Made by a program: the position numbers and the translations under genes. Below the pieces are notes generated by a model. The model was not told the DNA's origin. It worked only from the letters and a program-made list of their open reading frames with translations, and made no database searches. Shown in pieces: positions 44,084 through 53,493 of a stretch of DNA of 64,000 bases (position 1 is the first letter of the stretch; the number at the start of each line of letters is the position of its first letter). Source of the DNA: Cyclobacterium xiamenense (GTDB lineage: Bacteria; Bacteroidota; Bacteroidia; Cytophagales; Cyclobacteriaceae); assembly GCF_009467825.1 (NCBI RefSeq), contig NZ_WIOK01000003.1:186001-250000 (forward strand). The letters run 5' to 3'.

Positions 44084-45883
44084 ATGGACATGCTTTCCCC
44101 TTCTTACCTGCCTGCCGAACACCATCAACTTCCCGATCTTCCGGGGGTGTACCGGTATTACAACAAAGAAGGCAAACTCATCTATGTAGGAAAGGCAAAG
44201 AATCTCAAAAAACGGGTCGGTAGCTATTTCAATAAAAATTCGGGGATCAACCAAAAAACCCGCAGAATGGTGCGGGAAATACAGACGATTGAAATCACCA
44301 TTGTCAATTCCGAATTTGATGCCTTGTTATTGGAAAACAACCTCATCAAAAAAGCCCAGCCCAGGTACAACGTCTTATTGAAGGACGATAAAACGTATCC
44401 CTACCTGGTGCTTACGAATGAGCATTTCCCCAGAATCTATCCTACCAGACGCGTCATTCCCTCCAGAGGTACCTATTTTGGTCCCTTTGCCAGCGTCAAG
44501 GCTATGAACAATGTGCTGGACCTCATCCTCTCACTATTTACCATCCGAACCTGCAAGCTAGACCTCTCGCCAGAAAAGATTGCTGCCGATAAATTCAAGG
44601 TTTGCCTCGAATACCATCTGGGAAACTGCAAAGGTCCCTGTGAAGGGCACCAGGATGAAAAAAGCTACCGGTACGACATTGAGCAGGCAAAAAACATTCT
44701 CAAAGGAAACCTCGGCGTGGCCAAATCTTACTTTAAGGAAAACATGCAGGCTGCGGCAGCATCGTTAGACTACGAGCAGGCTCATCTCTTCAAAGAGAAA
44801 CTGGATCTACTGGAAAAATACCAGGCCAAATCGCTCGTAATCAACCCCAATACCGATAGTCTCGATGTATTCGCCATTGTGAGCGACGAAAAATTTGCTT
44901 TCGTCAATTACCTCCGAATAAAAAATGGAGCCATCACACTGAGCAAAACCGTGGAACTCAAAAAACGTCTGGACGAATCCGATCAGGATTTGTTACTTAC
45001 TGCAGTCGTTCACCTTCGCGACCAATTTCAGAGCGACGCAAAAGAAGTGCTAGTAAATAAGGACTGCGAGGATCTGCCAGAGGGGATGGTTTTCACCGTT
45101 CCAAAAATCGGAGACAAACGAAAACTGGTAGAACTGAGTCTAAAAAACGCCCTGTATTACAAAAAAGAAAAAGCACTCCTGGCCGGTGAGAATAAAAACA
45201 AGAAAAACCGGGTCTTGCTTCAATTGCAACAGGATCTCTCGCTCAGGGAACTACCGAAACATATCGAGTGCTTTGACAATTCAAACATTCAGGGGAGCCA
45301 TCCTGTGGCGAGTATGGTGTGCTTTATGGACGGTAAGCCCGCTAAGAAAGAATACCGCCACTACCACATCAAAACGGTGACAGGACCGAATGACTTTGCC
45401 AGCATGGAAGAGGTAGTGCAACGACGGTACAAGCGAATCCTTGAGGAAGGTACTTCGCTTCCAAACCTGATCGTCATTGATGGGGGTAAAGGGCAATTGT
45501 CGTCTGCAGTAGCTGCCTTGCGTGATCTGGACTTGTATGGAAAAATCCCCATTATTGGAATCGCCAAGCGGCTGGAAGAAATCTATTTCCCAGGGGATCA
45601 ATACCCCGTATTTATCGACAAAAAGTCTGAATCCCTTCGGCTAATTCAACGAATCCGCGATGAAGCCCACCGATTTGCCATAACCTTTCACCGAAACCTC
45701 CGAAGCAAAGGCGCGCTGGGTTCCCAATTAACCCACATCGAGGGAATCGGCGAGAGTACCGCTCAAAAGCTTCTGAAGCATTTCAAATCCTTCAAAAATA
45801 TCGAAAGCGCAAGCAGGGAGTCGCTCGTCGAATTGGTAGGAAAAGACAAGGCGGAAAAAATTTTTTCGGCCATTCACCCATAA
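44084..45883 (+). CDS. uvrC: Excinuclease ABC subunit C
   Basis: Makes both incisions in nucleotide excision repair after damage handover from UvrAB. The 599-residue protein has the N-terminal GIY-YIG nuclease (LPGVYRYYN, LIYVGKAKNLKKRVGSYF, about 17-95), a central Cys cluster, the UVR interaction motif YEQAHLFKEKLDLLEKY near 228, the RNase H-like endonuclease with ECFDNSNIQGSHPVASMVCF and VIDGGKGQL, and a C-terminal helix-hairpin-helix (LTHIEGIGESTAQKLLKHF). Complete. Ends eleven bases before a convergent terminator. Confidence 0.96.
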   Translation: MDMLSPSYLPAEHHQLPDLPGVYRYYNKEGKLIYVGKAKNLKKRVGSYFNKNSGINQKTRRMVREIQTIEITIVNSEFDALLLENNLIKKAQPRYNVLLKDDKTYPYLVLTNEHFPRIYPTRRVIPSRGTYFGPFASVKAMNNVLDLILSLFTIRTCKLDLSPEKIAADKFKVCLEYHLGNCKGPCEGHQDEKSYRYDIEQAKNILKGNLGVAKSYFKENMQAAAASLDYEQAHLFKEKLDLLEKYQAKSLVINPNTDSLDVFAIVSDEKFAFVNYLRIKNGAITLSKTVELKKRLDESDQDLLLTAVVHLRDQFQSDAKEVLVNKDCEDLPEGMVFTVPKIGDKRKLVELSLKNALYYKKEKALLAGENKNKKNRVLLQLQQDLSLRELPKHIECFDNSNIQGSHPVASMVCFMDGKPAKKEYRHYHIKTVTGPNDFASMEEVVQRRYKRILEEGTSLPNLIVIDGGKGQLSSAVAALRDLDLYGKIPIIGIAKRLEEIYFPGDQYPVFIDKKSESLRLIQRIRDEAHRFAITFHRNLRSKGALGSQLTHIEGIGESTAQKLLKHFKSFKNIESASRESLVELVGKDKAEKIFSAIHP

Positions 45884-45914
45884 AAAAAGCGACTTCAAGA
45901 AGTCGCCTCTTTTA
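45882..45914. terminator. Bidirectional terminator between uvrC and gldN
   Basis: GCGACTT/AAGTCGC stem (45889-45895 with 45900-45906) around CAAG, with seven A before and CTCTTTT after. It directly follows the uvrC stop and lies 38 bases after the gldN stop on the other strand. Confidence 0.8.
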
Positions 45915-45943
45915 TGCAAAAAACGGTTCAAATTCCTTTTTTT

Positions 45944-46768
45944 CTACCACTCCCACAAGTTGTTTTCCCATTCGAGCAAATCGTATTCAAATTCCAGGGA
46001 GTTCAGAAAAGCCTGCAACTGCGCATTGGGATTATTTGGATCAATCATGTCGACGATAAGTGCGTTATCCGGGTTGGTGTATTTTCTTACCACCGATCGG
46101 AACAACCGCAGATCAAAGGCCTGGCTGTAAGGAAGGTGTTTGGATGTATTTTGGAAATTTAGCCACTGCCCCTTCTCCATATCATCAAAATACTCGTAAA
46201 AATCCTTGAATCGAATAAAAGCGATGGACTTTTGACCAGCTCCAGAATTGGTTTCGGAGGGCATGACCAACTCCAGGTATTTAACATCAAATTTTACCTC
46301 CGACCGGTGCTTGTCAAATACAAAGTCCTCCCGAAAATCCAGGTAATAGATGTCCTTTACAAACGTGCTATCTCCGTTTTCAGCCGTGAGAAAATTCGTT
46401 TGGAACTCACTAATAGAAAGCGGCTGTGTAAACTCTTCGTCCGCAAAAATTTCGAATGCATTTTCGTTTACGATGGCATTGTAGATGTTCATCATGATGC
46501 CATCCGATTTAAGTCCACCGGTTCCATAAAGGGGTAGGTTGAACTTTTCCCGAAGGTCAATCCTTCTCCATACTCCCACTTGGTACATTTTATCGTCCTC
46601 CCGAATAGGAAGTACAGAAAAGACCGTGTCCATCTCAAACTCGGTATCGCCCAGATCCATATTCGGATTTTGGGTATTGGTGTTTTGAGAAAATGCCGGC
46701 AGGGCCAACAAGCTTAGCGCCAGGCAAAACAGCCAATTCGTCAGGGATGATTTTATCGATACAATCAT
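45944..46768 (-). CDS. gldN: Gliding motility / type IX secretion protein GldN
   Basis: Periplasmic T9SS component that forms the GldK-GldN (PorK-PorN) ring at the outer membrane. The 274-residue protein has a signal peptide (about 1-27) and the family pattern IREDDKMYQVGVWRRIDLRE, YDAIVNE-like YNAIVNENAFEIFADEEFT, then AFIRFKDFYEYF and the C-terminal NPNAQLQAFLNSLEFEYDLLEWENNLWEW region rich in aromatic and acidic residues. It is the last gene of the Gld set, and a terminator follows. The gap to gldM is 45 bases. Confidence 0.93.
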   Translation of the reverse strand: MIVSIKSSLTNWLFCLALSLLALPAFSQNTNTQNPNMDLGDTEFEMDTVFSVLPIREDDKMYQVGVWRRIDLREKFNLPLYGTGGLKSDGIMMNIYNAIVNENAFEIFADEEFTQPLSISEFQTNFLTAENGDSTFVKDIYYLDFREDFVFDKHRSEVKFDVKYLELVMPSETNSGAGQKSIAFIRFKDFYEYFDDMEKGQWLNFQNTSKHLPYSQAFDLRLFRSVVRKYTNPDNALIVDMIDPNNPNAQLQAFLNSLEFEYDLLEWENNLWEW

Positions 46769-46813
46769 GGTTTCTCTCTCATTTAATTCTACAACGCTCC
46801 AAACGAGGACTTA

Positions 46814-48415
46814 TTACCTGATCGGAATGGAAAAGACTTCGTTAACGGTACTTGTAATTTTATTTCCTCTAAAATTGGTTCGGGTTACTTCCCTGGCAAT
46901 TATCACCAGTCGATCTCCACCCTGCGCCTGTGCCAGCAAATTCCTGACCGCTACATTTTGTCCGGTAATGTTTACGCTTTCTCTGGGCACATCGTTTCTA
47001 ACCAATCGAACCTCCCCTGCAGTCACCTCAAAATTAGCATCTCTGGACATGGTCCGACCAAATGTTGGCTCCGGTATCGCTCGTATTTGCAAGTTGGTCA
47101 AGCCATTGGCAGGAGTGGGATTCTGTAAATCAATTTGGGTGTCCCCGTTAAACGGACGGATCGTGGGTGCCGGTACCGGCTTAATATCGTACTCTACGGT
47201 ACCAATGCGATTGCCTCCACTGGAAACCGTAATGTTTACCGTCCCTGAAGCAGCCGGAATTACCGTCACGTCGGAAGGCCGGGAACCCTTGATGGCCTGA
47301 CCGCCGGCGACCGAGAACTCCGGGGCATAGGAATTCCCAAGTGCAGGCACTTCGATCACCAAATCGTTGGCGCATTCTGCATACAGCTGGTTTACAACCT
47401 CCGAGCTAACTTTGATGACCGGCTGGGCCACAAAATAGTCGTAATCGATGGTAAACACACTGTCCTGCCCACCTATGGGCACGACGATTTCCCCTCTAAG
47501 CGTCCGGGGTGCAAGACCCCGGTCATCGTAATTCGACGCAGGAGCTACTGGGAATGCAATTTTACCAAATCCGGCCTCTACGGGTATCTCACGGCCATCA
47601 GCCGTCATCTTTAATTCCGTAGAGGATGAAGAAGAAGCCAAAAACATTTCTGCTTCGAACGTGGTCCCTGCGGCCACCACATTGGAATTTGCGGCAACGC
47701 GCGCCTTTAAATTGTCTGCTTCAAAGATAAACGAGCCCAAAGAATTGGTGATCGCGTTGAGGGCTTCGCTTTCTATATTGAGGACTTCATTCTGGTGCTG
47801 GCTAATAATGGCCAGGACCGCTCCTATGGGAGATTTTACGTAATTCAGATTTACATAGTCTTTATAACTGACGTCGACATCGTTTTTAAACAGGTCGATC
47901 TCATTGGCGTCCTTGGCGATCTTCTCAAAAGAAACCGGGATGTTCAGATCGGCCAGCATCTGAGTTAGATCCTCCGGGTATTCGTTGAGCTTTTCCTGCA
48001 TTTCGTACCCCAGGCGATTATTATTAAAAATATTGCCGGGTATGTCTACGTTCTTCAGCGCCGAGGTCTTGAAGTTTCCCTCATCGTCAATCGCGTTTGA
48101 TTCCTCGATTAACCGTGCTTTGGCCTCCTCCAGATACTGGTAAAGCTCCGAACTCTTCTCTCGTATTTGCTGCGCTACTTCCACCTTTGGGACGTCCACC
48201 GGGTTGTTGCCCTGCTGTTCCACGGTAGAGGAAATGATATTTACAGAAAACTGATTTTTCTTGATGAAATTCGTCGATGTTCGCTCCAAACCGTCATTGA
48301 TCAGAATAAACTTCTGAAGGATTTGGTTACTTACCTGTAGTGCCAATAAAGCAGTAAGAACCAGGTACATCATCCCGATCATTTTCTGCCTTGGTGTTTC
48401 TTTACCACCCGCCAT
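46814..48415 (-). CDS. gldM: Gliding motility / type IX secretion motor protein GldM
   Basis: Inner-membrane anchored part of the T9SS rotary motor; its periplasmic domains reach the GldK-GldN ring. The 533-residue protein starts with the family signature ETPRQKMIGMMYLVLTALLALQVS, one membrane helix at about 13-34, then a helical first periplasmic domain (40-220) and three beta-rich domains. The conserved charged residue within the helix region typical of motor stators is Arg/Lys before the helix. The neighbouring GldL completes the motor. Spacing of 56 bases to gldL. Confidence 0.95.
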   Translation of the reverse strand: MAGGKETPRQKMIGMMYLVLTALLALQVSNQILQKFILINDGLERTSTNFIKKNQFSVNIISSTVEQQGNNPVDVPKVEVAQQIREKSSELYQYLEEAKARLIEESNAIDDEGNFKTSALKNVDIPGNIFNNNRLGYEMQEKLNEYPEDLTQMLADLNIPVSFEKIAKDANEIDLFKNDVDVSYKDYVNLNYVKSPIGAVLAIISQHQNEVLNIESEALNAITNSLGSFIFEADNLKARVAANSNVVAAGTTFEAEMFLASSSSSTELKMTADGREIPVEAGFGKIAFPVAPASNYDDRGLAPRTLRGEIVVPIGGQDSVFTIDYDYFVAQPVIKVSSEVVNQLYAECANDLVIEVPALGNSYAPEFSVAGGQAIKGSRPSDVTVIPAASGTVNITVSSGGNRIGTVEYDIKPVPAPTIRPFNGDTQIDLQNPTPANGLTNLQIRAIPEPTFGRTMSRDANFEVTAGEVRLVRNDVPRESVNITGQNVAVRNLLAQAQGGDRLVIIAREVTRTNFRGNKITSTVNEVFSIPIR

Positions 48416-48471
48416 AAGCTATAGTATGTTTTCTAAGATTAAAATAAGTAAGAACTGCTCATTCAACGAAA

Positions 48472-49275
48472 CTATCCTTTCATTGCTGAAAGCATACCGC
48501 CATACACCTTGTTTAGGGAGTTGACATTTTGGTTCAGTTTCGCCAGTTCGGTTTTAAAAGTTTCTGTTTCTTTGCCGGCCTCGGCAATGCCTTCCATGGC
48601 AGCAGTGACGTTTGAATAAAACTTGCTGATGGTCTTGGCATGCATGTTGGAATCTTTCAATTCCTCTTCGTACACGTTATTCAATGCCGAAAGACTGCGG
48701 GTTACGTTGAGAATTTGATCCCGGTAAGCTTTGGCATCTTCTGACGCAGAGGACATTTCTGCCAGTGCAGTAGCCGTTTTGCTGTAGGAGCTGTTGATAT
48801 CAACCAACGACTTCGAGGCTTTTTTCACGTTTTCAGCGTATTCGTTGGTAGCCACCGTTGCGTCCGTAAGCGTGCCCAATTTTTCCGTTGTACTGGCCAG
48901 GTTTTGCATGCCCTTACCCAAGCTTTCGAGTAATTCCGGACCAATCTTCGCTTTTTCAAGCAGTTGATCCATTTTCTGAGCAGTTTGGTCGGAACTGACA
49001 CGTGCAACCTTCGCGGCAGCTCCGCCAGTATCTTTACCGGCTAGTTCCGGATAAACTTTGGTCCAGTCCAATTCTTCGCTCTTTGGCTCGAAAGCAGATA
49101 AAAAGAAAATCAATGCTTCGGTAGTCAGGCCGACGCCAATCATGAGAGAGGCGAATGGCCAATCCAAGATCTTAAACATGGCTCCCAAAATTACTACTGC
49201 AGCGCCAATACCATAAATCTTAGGCATGATCGAACCGTAAAACTTATAAGCGAAGGTGTTATTTTCTGTTGACAT
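48472..49275 (-). CDS. gldL: Gliding motility / type IX secretion motor protein GldL
   Basis: Inner-membrane T9SS motor stator that converts the proton gradient to rotation with GldM. The 267-residue protein has two membrane helices near the N-terminus (about 15-35, PKIYGIGAAVVILGAMFKI; and 42-62, LMIGVGLTTEALIFFLSAF, containing the membrane Glu that serves as proton carrier), then the signature EPKSEELDWTKVYPEL and a long helical cytosolic tail with coiled-coil character. Length slightly above the Flavobacterium protein. Encoded between gldK and gldM. Confidence 0.95.
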   Translation of the reverse strand: MSTENNTFAYKFYGSIMPKIYGIGAAVVILGAMFKILDWPFASLMIGVGLTTEALIFFLSAFEPKSEELDWTKVYPELAGKDTGGAAAKVARVSSDQTAQKMDQLLEKAKIGPELLESLGKGMQNLASTTEKLGTLTDATVATNEYAENVKKASKSLVDINSSYSKTATALAEMSSASEDAKAYRDQILNVTRSLSALNNVYEEELKDSNMHAKTISKFYSNVTAAMEGIAEAGKETETFKTELAKLNQNVNSLNKVYGGMLSAMKG

Positions 49276-49332
49276 AATTTTTAAAAAACGTTAAGTAAGG
49301 AATTTTTTCAGGTATTCGGTAAATGAGCTAAT

Positions 49333-50427
49333 TTATCGTCTGCTACGTTTGTTGGATTTCACGTCCATGGTACCGGAGCGCCCAATATACGTCATGGCCG
49401 TACGGAACCCAATGTGCGCAGTCTGCACGTATTGGTATTCGTAGTTCCTGGCGCTGGTTTCCAAAAAGTGCGCCACGTCCTTCCAGGAACCTCCGCGAAC
49501 TACCTTTCTGGTTTCTGTAGAATCCTTAAAGGTAGGGTTCATATCCCAGATCAGCGCGTTGGCAGCCGGATTGTAGGCGTCCTCTACCCATTCCGATACG
49601 TTGCCTGCCATGTTGTACAATCCAAAACCATTCGGAGCAAAGGCGTCTACCGGCGCGGTGTAAGCAAAACCATCGTCGATGTAATTTCCCCTTCCGGGTT
49701 TGAAATTTGCCATCAGGCAACCCCGTCTGTTTTTCAGGTACGGCCCGCCCCAAGGGTATTTGGCAATCTCTTTTCCTCCTTTGGCTGCGTATTCCCATTC
49801 CGCCTCAAATGGCAATCGGAATTTGGGCGTGTCAAATTCGGATTCATCGTTCGCATTCATGTGGTAGGATTTCCACTCACAGTATTGCTTGGCCTGATCC
49901 CAACTAATTCCGACCACTGGGTAGTCATCAAAAGCGGGGTGATCAAAGTAATACTCCATCAGGGGATCCCCATAATGATGCGTAAAGCTAGTGGACCATA
50001 CCGTTGTGTCAGGAAGCAATTCCTCCAGCACAAACTCAGGCGGATCTGCCTGTGTGGTAGGGGTTCCGAGTGCCAGGTCTCCCATACGCACCGCATCCAA
50101 AAACTGGCGGTACTTATTATTGGACACCTCGTACTTATCCATAAAAAACTCGGATATGGTAACTTGCTTATTCATGGAGGACCGACTCAGTGCGATGTCT
50201 TCGTCCGATTGCCCCATCCAAAAAGTCCCGGCCTTTACCGGTGCCATTTCAAAAGGCAAAGCCTGTTGCCAACCGGAACGCTTCGGAACGCCGGTAACCT
50301 CACCTCTTCGATTGAGTTTTTCACTTGCCGTCCCTTTGTTTCCAAAAAGTCCACAACCCTGAAGTAATGTCATTATTACCAGGCCCGAAATCAGGGTGAA
50401 AAAGCGCTGATTCATTTTTTTAAGCAT
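49333..50427 (-). CDS. gldK: Type IX secretion lipoprotein GldK
   Basis: Outer-membrane lipoprotein forming the T9SS ring with GldN; fold of the formylglycine-generating-enzyme (sulfatase-modifying factor) family without its catalytic role. The ATG at 50427 was chosen because it gives a normal lipoprotein signal (MLKKMNQRF then LISGLVIMTLLQGCG); upstream in-frame ATGs add an unlikely leader. Signature segments are APVKAGTFWMGQSDED, FMDKYEVSNNKYRQFL, VGISWDQAKQYCEW, FRLPFEAEWEYAAKGG, MAGNVSEWVEDAYN and RKVVRGGSWKDV. The 364 residues fit GldK rather than the larger GldJ. A PorP/SprF gene lies upstream. Confidence 0.93.
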   Translation of the reverse strand: MLKKMNQRFFTLISGLVIMTLLQGCGLFGNKGTASEKLNRRGEVTGVPKRSGWQQALPFEMAPVKAGTFWMGQSDEDIALSRSSMNKQVTISEFFMDKYEVSNNKYRQFLDAVRMGDLALGTPTTQADPPEFVLEELLPDTTVWSTSFTHHYGDPLMEYYFDHPAFDDYPVVGISWDQAKQYCEWKSYHMNANDESEFDTPKFRLPFEAEWEYAAKGGKEIAKYPWGGPYLKNRRGCLMANFKPGRGNYIDDGFAYTAPVDAFAPNGFGLYNMAGNVSEWVEDAYNPAANALIWDMNPTFKDSTETRKVVRGGSWKDVAHFLETSARNYEYQYVQTAHIGFRTAMTYIGRSGTMDVKSNKRSRR

Positions 50428-50538
50428 AAATGACATTAAATTAACTACATTCATTTTCAACCATTTAAACAAATAACCAATTCGAAATTTAACAGATTTT
50501 ATCAGAAAAACACAAGGATTTTTTCAATTATGTTTTAA

Positions 50539-51516
50539 CTAATCGAACCGAAATCTTGGTGTCCGCTGAATCACCCTGTCTAATTGTTTCGAAACCTGAG
50601 GTAAATTATAGGTCAACATAAACTCGTGAGAGGTGGGGGATTTTGCTTCCAATCCACCAACTACCAAGTCGAATGCGTAACCCAACCTGAGGGAATTATC
50701 TCTTAACAGACTGTATCCCAGCAACACGGAAGCAGACTCCTCACCTCTGTAAGCCAATCCCAAACTTATTTTTTTATTATACGTGCCTATAACGCTGACA
50801 TCATACGAAAAATTATTCAGCGATACGGATTTTAGCAATACACTAGGTTCAACTGAAAATTGGGCAAAAGTGTTTATACGGTATCCGGCAAGGATGTAAT
50901 GGTGGTTTTCCAGTCGATTTGCCAGGTTTCCGTCCCCAAAATCAAAACCCGGCTCGTTCAGATTTCTGCTGCTAACGGCAAAATAATAACTTCCCCGATC
51001 GTACATCAGCCCAACGGTCACATTGGGGTTGCCCTGATTTTCATCACCGGCAGAAGGTACAGTGGGGTCCGGATTTACCGGAAAAAACTCATCGTAGCGA
51101 ATGGTACTTGAAAAAAATCCACCCGAAGCCCCCATGCTCAATACTCCCCGGCCCAGCGTCAGGTGATACGCCAGAGACAGGTTGACTTCCTGATTCGTAA
51201 ATGGGCCGATGGCGTCGTTTATCGCTATCAGGCCAAACCCGATAGGGATTTTTTTGAAGCGGCCCGAAGCGGACAGTAGCTGGGTAGTAGGTGCTCCACC
51301 TGCACCGGTACTGGTGCTGTAATCAAGCCATTGGGTACGATGCATGGCAGAAATCCGGTATCCAGCCTCTTTGCCGGCGAACGCGGGGTTGTAAAACATA
51401 CCATTGTACATGTACTGCGTAAACTGCGCGTCCTGCTGCGCAACGGCATTGGGCCGAAGGCTAAGGATTGCAGCTAAAAAAAACACACAGCATGTCAGGT
51501 AGTTTTTTGTGGTCAT
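50539..51516 (-). CDS. PorP/SprF family type IX secretion membrane protein
   Basis: 325-residue outer-membrane beta-barrel with signal peptide (about 1-26). Family pattern: QQDAQFTQYMYNGMFYNPAFAGKEAGYRISAMHRTQW, then FGLIAINDAIGPFTNQEVNLSLAYHLTLG and a terminal strand with FMLTYNLPQ. PorP/SprF proteins partner with particular secreted substrates or with the T9SS translocon; a copy directly upstream of gldK is often the core-associated PorP. No separate symbol is given since paralogues are numerous in the phylum. The following gldK starts about 110 bases on. Confidence 0.9.
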   Translation of the reverse strand: MTTKNYLTCCVFFLAAILSLRPNAVAQQDAQFTQYMYNGMFYNPAFAGKEAGYRISAMHRTQWLDYSTSTGAGGAPTTQLLSASGRFKKIPIGFGLIAINDAIGPFTNQEVNLSLAYHLTLGRGVLSMGASGGFFSSTIRYDEFFPVNPDPTVPSAGDENQGNPNVTVGLMYDRGSYYFAVSSRNLNEPGFDFGDGNLANRLENHHYILAGYRINTFAQFSVEPSVLLKSVSLNNFSYDVSVIGTYNKKISLGLAYRGEESASVLLGYSLLRDNSLRLGYAFDLVVGGLEAKSPTSHEFMLTYNLPQVSKQLDRVIQRTPRFRFD

Positions 51517-51593
51517 GTGTAAAAGACATTTTGCAATTGGAAACCTATTCTACACATTTAAACTGACTTTACCTGAAAAAAGATTAAAAGAAA

Positions 51594-52367
51594 TCAGATT
51601 TTATTCGCTTTTTTTATATACAGTTCCAGTGCCCCGGTCATGCTTGGGGCATTTGGGAGCGGCGCCTCAATGTCCAGAATCAGGTCCATCTCCTTTACCG
51701 CCTGCGCAGTAGTGGGGCCGAAAGCAGCAATACGCGTCTTACCCTGCTCAAAATCCGGAAAATTCTGGAACAGCGATTTGATACCCGAAGGACTGTAAAA
51801 TGCCAAAATATCGTATTTTATATCCTTCAAATCCGATAAATCAGCAGCTACCGTATGATAAATGATGGCTTCGGTGAAATCTATGCCGTTCTTGCTTAAA
51901 AAGTCGGGAATGTCTTCTTTTCGAATATCGGAACAGGGAAACAGGTATTTTTCTGATTTGTGCTTTTTGAAAAAGTCAAACAGGTCAGCAGCGGTGCGGT
52001 TTCCGACAAACAACTTGCGCTTTCGTATGACTATGTATTTCTGGAGGTAGTGGGCCGTTTGTTCCGAGATGCAAAAATACTTCATGTCTGCCGGCATCTC
52101 GATCTTCAACTCCTGACAAATGCCAAAAAAATGATCAATCGCATTCCTACTGGTGAAAATTACAGCCGTGTGTTTTAAAATCTCAATTTTTTGCTTTCTG
52201 AAGTCCTTGATGGTTACCGGTTCCACCTGAATGAACGGCCTGAAATCAATTTTGATCTTGTATTTTTCAGCCAACTGAAAATAGGGCGAACGTTCGTCCG
52301 AGGGTTTTGGCTGCGAAACCAAAATACTTCTTACCCGGTTTAATCTGTCTTTTGTTGATTGCGTCAT
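51594..52367 (-). CDS. hemD: Uroporphyrinogen-III synthase family protein
   Basis: Cyclises hydroxymethylbilane to uroporphyrinogen III in heme synthesis. The 257-residue two-domain protein has the family's low-similarity features: VRSILVSQPKPSD at the start, VIFTSRNAIDHFF, YFCISEQTAHYL, LAFYSPSGIKSLFQNFPD and RIAAFGPTTAQAV with the conserved Thr/Gly region near the end. The HemD fold is poorly conserved, but the neighbours (DUF4271 upstream, porP and gld genes downstream) are the usual Bacteroidota context. Overlap-free: 16 bases after the DUF4271 stop. Confidence 0.85.
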   Translation of the reverse strand: MTQSTKDRLNRVRSILVSQPKPSDERSPYFQLAEKYKIKIDFRPFIQVEPVTIKDFRKQKIEILKHTAVIFTSRNAIDHFFGICQELKIEMPADMKYFCISEQTAHYLQKYIVIRKRKLFVGNRTAADLFDFFKKHKSEKYLFPCSDIRKEDIPDFLSKNGIDFTEAIIYHTVAADLSDLKDIKYDILAFYSPSGIKSLFQNFPDFEQGKTRIAAFGPTTAQAVKEMDLILDIEAPLPNAPSMTGALELYIKKANKI

Positions 52368-52383
52368 TTTCGTATTTTTTCCT

Positions 52384-53493
52384 TTACCCTAGGAGCAATT
52401 TACAAATCACCAAAAAGGGGATCAATTCAGAGGTGCAAAGGTAAGAAAATAAATGATAATTATTAAAACCATTTTTTTTGTAAAGCCAGATAGTCAAACC
52501 GATAATTCCTAAGGTATAAAGCCCAAAGAACGAATAATATAAGGCCTCCAAATAAATCCCATCCGGGATCAACTCATTAGCATACAAAACAACCGTCACT
52601 GCCAAAACAACCAACAACCCAAAACCGCTAACCTTTAGCAAATAAAAAAAATGAGGTAGTGCTACCCGCTCCAAATCAAAAATAAACGTATTTATCGCCA
52701 ACCACATAAACTTAAAAAAGGTCAGCAACGTAGCCACCAAACTAATAACCAACCAGAGCAATACCATCGTTTCCACGTCTTGGTCAAAGGCGAGCACCGT
52801 CAGTTCAACCCCAAATAGATGCATCCCCAAAAGTGCCATCAACCCTACACCCAGATTGACAACGATCAAGTAAAACAAAAGCTCGGCGGAATAAACCTTC
52901 GAAAAACCAACCGACTCCCACAAATCCTCGAAGGAGAAAATGCCCGCCGGATTCCAGAAAACGCCAAAGATGGTAGGAAATAACAGGCGAAAAAGTGCAA
53001 TAAAAAACAGCAGCACCAACACGGCTAAAAAAAAGAAATCCTTTACCCTGTCTGTTTGTCGTGTACTTATCGCTCCGGCTTGCGTGACCGCTTCTGAAAG
53101 ATCCGAAACGAAAAATCCTTTTTTTACCGAAAAATCATCTTGCTCTATACCCTTTTTCCGCGCGGTGAGTTTCACTTTCCCCTCCGCACCTGCCTGGGAT
53201 AACAGTGCCTCGTTGCTCAAAAATACCAGGGTATCTTTTTCCGGAAGTATCCATAAATTGTCTCCAATAAAAAGGCCCGCACCTCTGGGAACGACGATGC
53301 GCCAGGAGGCGGCAGCAAACTGCTTCGTGTCTACCCATACATGCATCGATTCGGTACCTGCCAGCCAGCCCCCCTCCTGCTCCTGTATTTCGGGATCGTA
53401 ATTAATCAACACCTGCGCACGACCAGTCTCCGCAAAAAATATCCCGAAAAAAAGGGCAAGCGCTCCCAAAAATAATCGATAGTTTCTCTTCAT
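52384..53493 (-). CDS. DUF4271 multispanning membrane protein
   Basis: Integral membrane protein of the Bacteroidota family DUF4271, 369 residues when begun at the ATG at 53493. An upstream frame extension overlaps the Omp85 gene and was rejected. The N-terminal part has a signal peptide and a soluble extracytoplasmic region to about 150, followed by at least five membrane segments from about 170 to the end. The conserved C-terminal region carries FHLFSYLCTSELIPFLVICKLLL-type helices with small polar residues. Function is unknown; its fixed place before hemD and the gld genes suggests an envelope role. Shares one base with the Omp85 stop. Confidence 0.87.
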   Translation of the reverse strand: MKRNYRLFLGALALFFGIFFAETGRAQVLINYDPEIQEQEGGWLAGTESMHVWVDTKQFAAASWRIVVPRGAGLFIGDNLWILPEKDTLVFLSNEALLSQAGAEGKVKLTARKKGIEQDDFSVKKGFFVSDLSEAVTQAGAISTRQTDRVKDFFFLAVLVLLFFIALFRLLFPTIFGVFWNPAGIFSFEDLWESVGFSKVYSAELLFYLIVVNLGVGLMALLGMHLFGVELTVLAFDQDVETMVLLWLVISLVATLLTFFKFMWLAINTFIFDLERVALPHFFYLLKVSGFGLLVVLAVTVVLYANELIPDGIYLEALYYSFFGLYTLGIIGLTIWLYKKNGFNNYHLFSYLCTSELIPFLVICKLLLG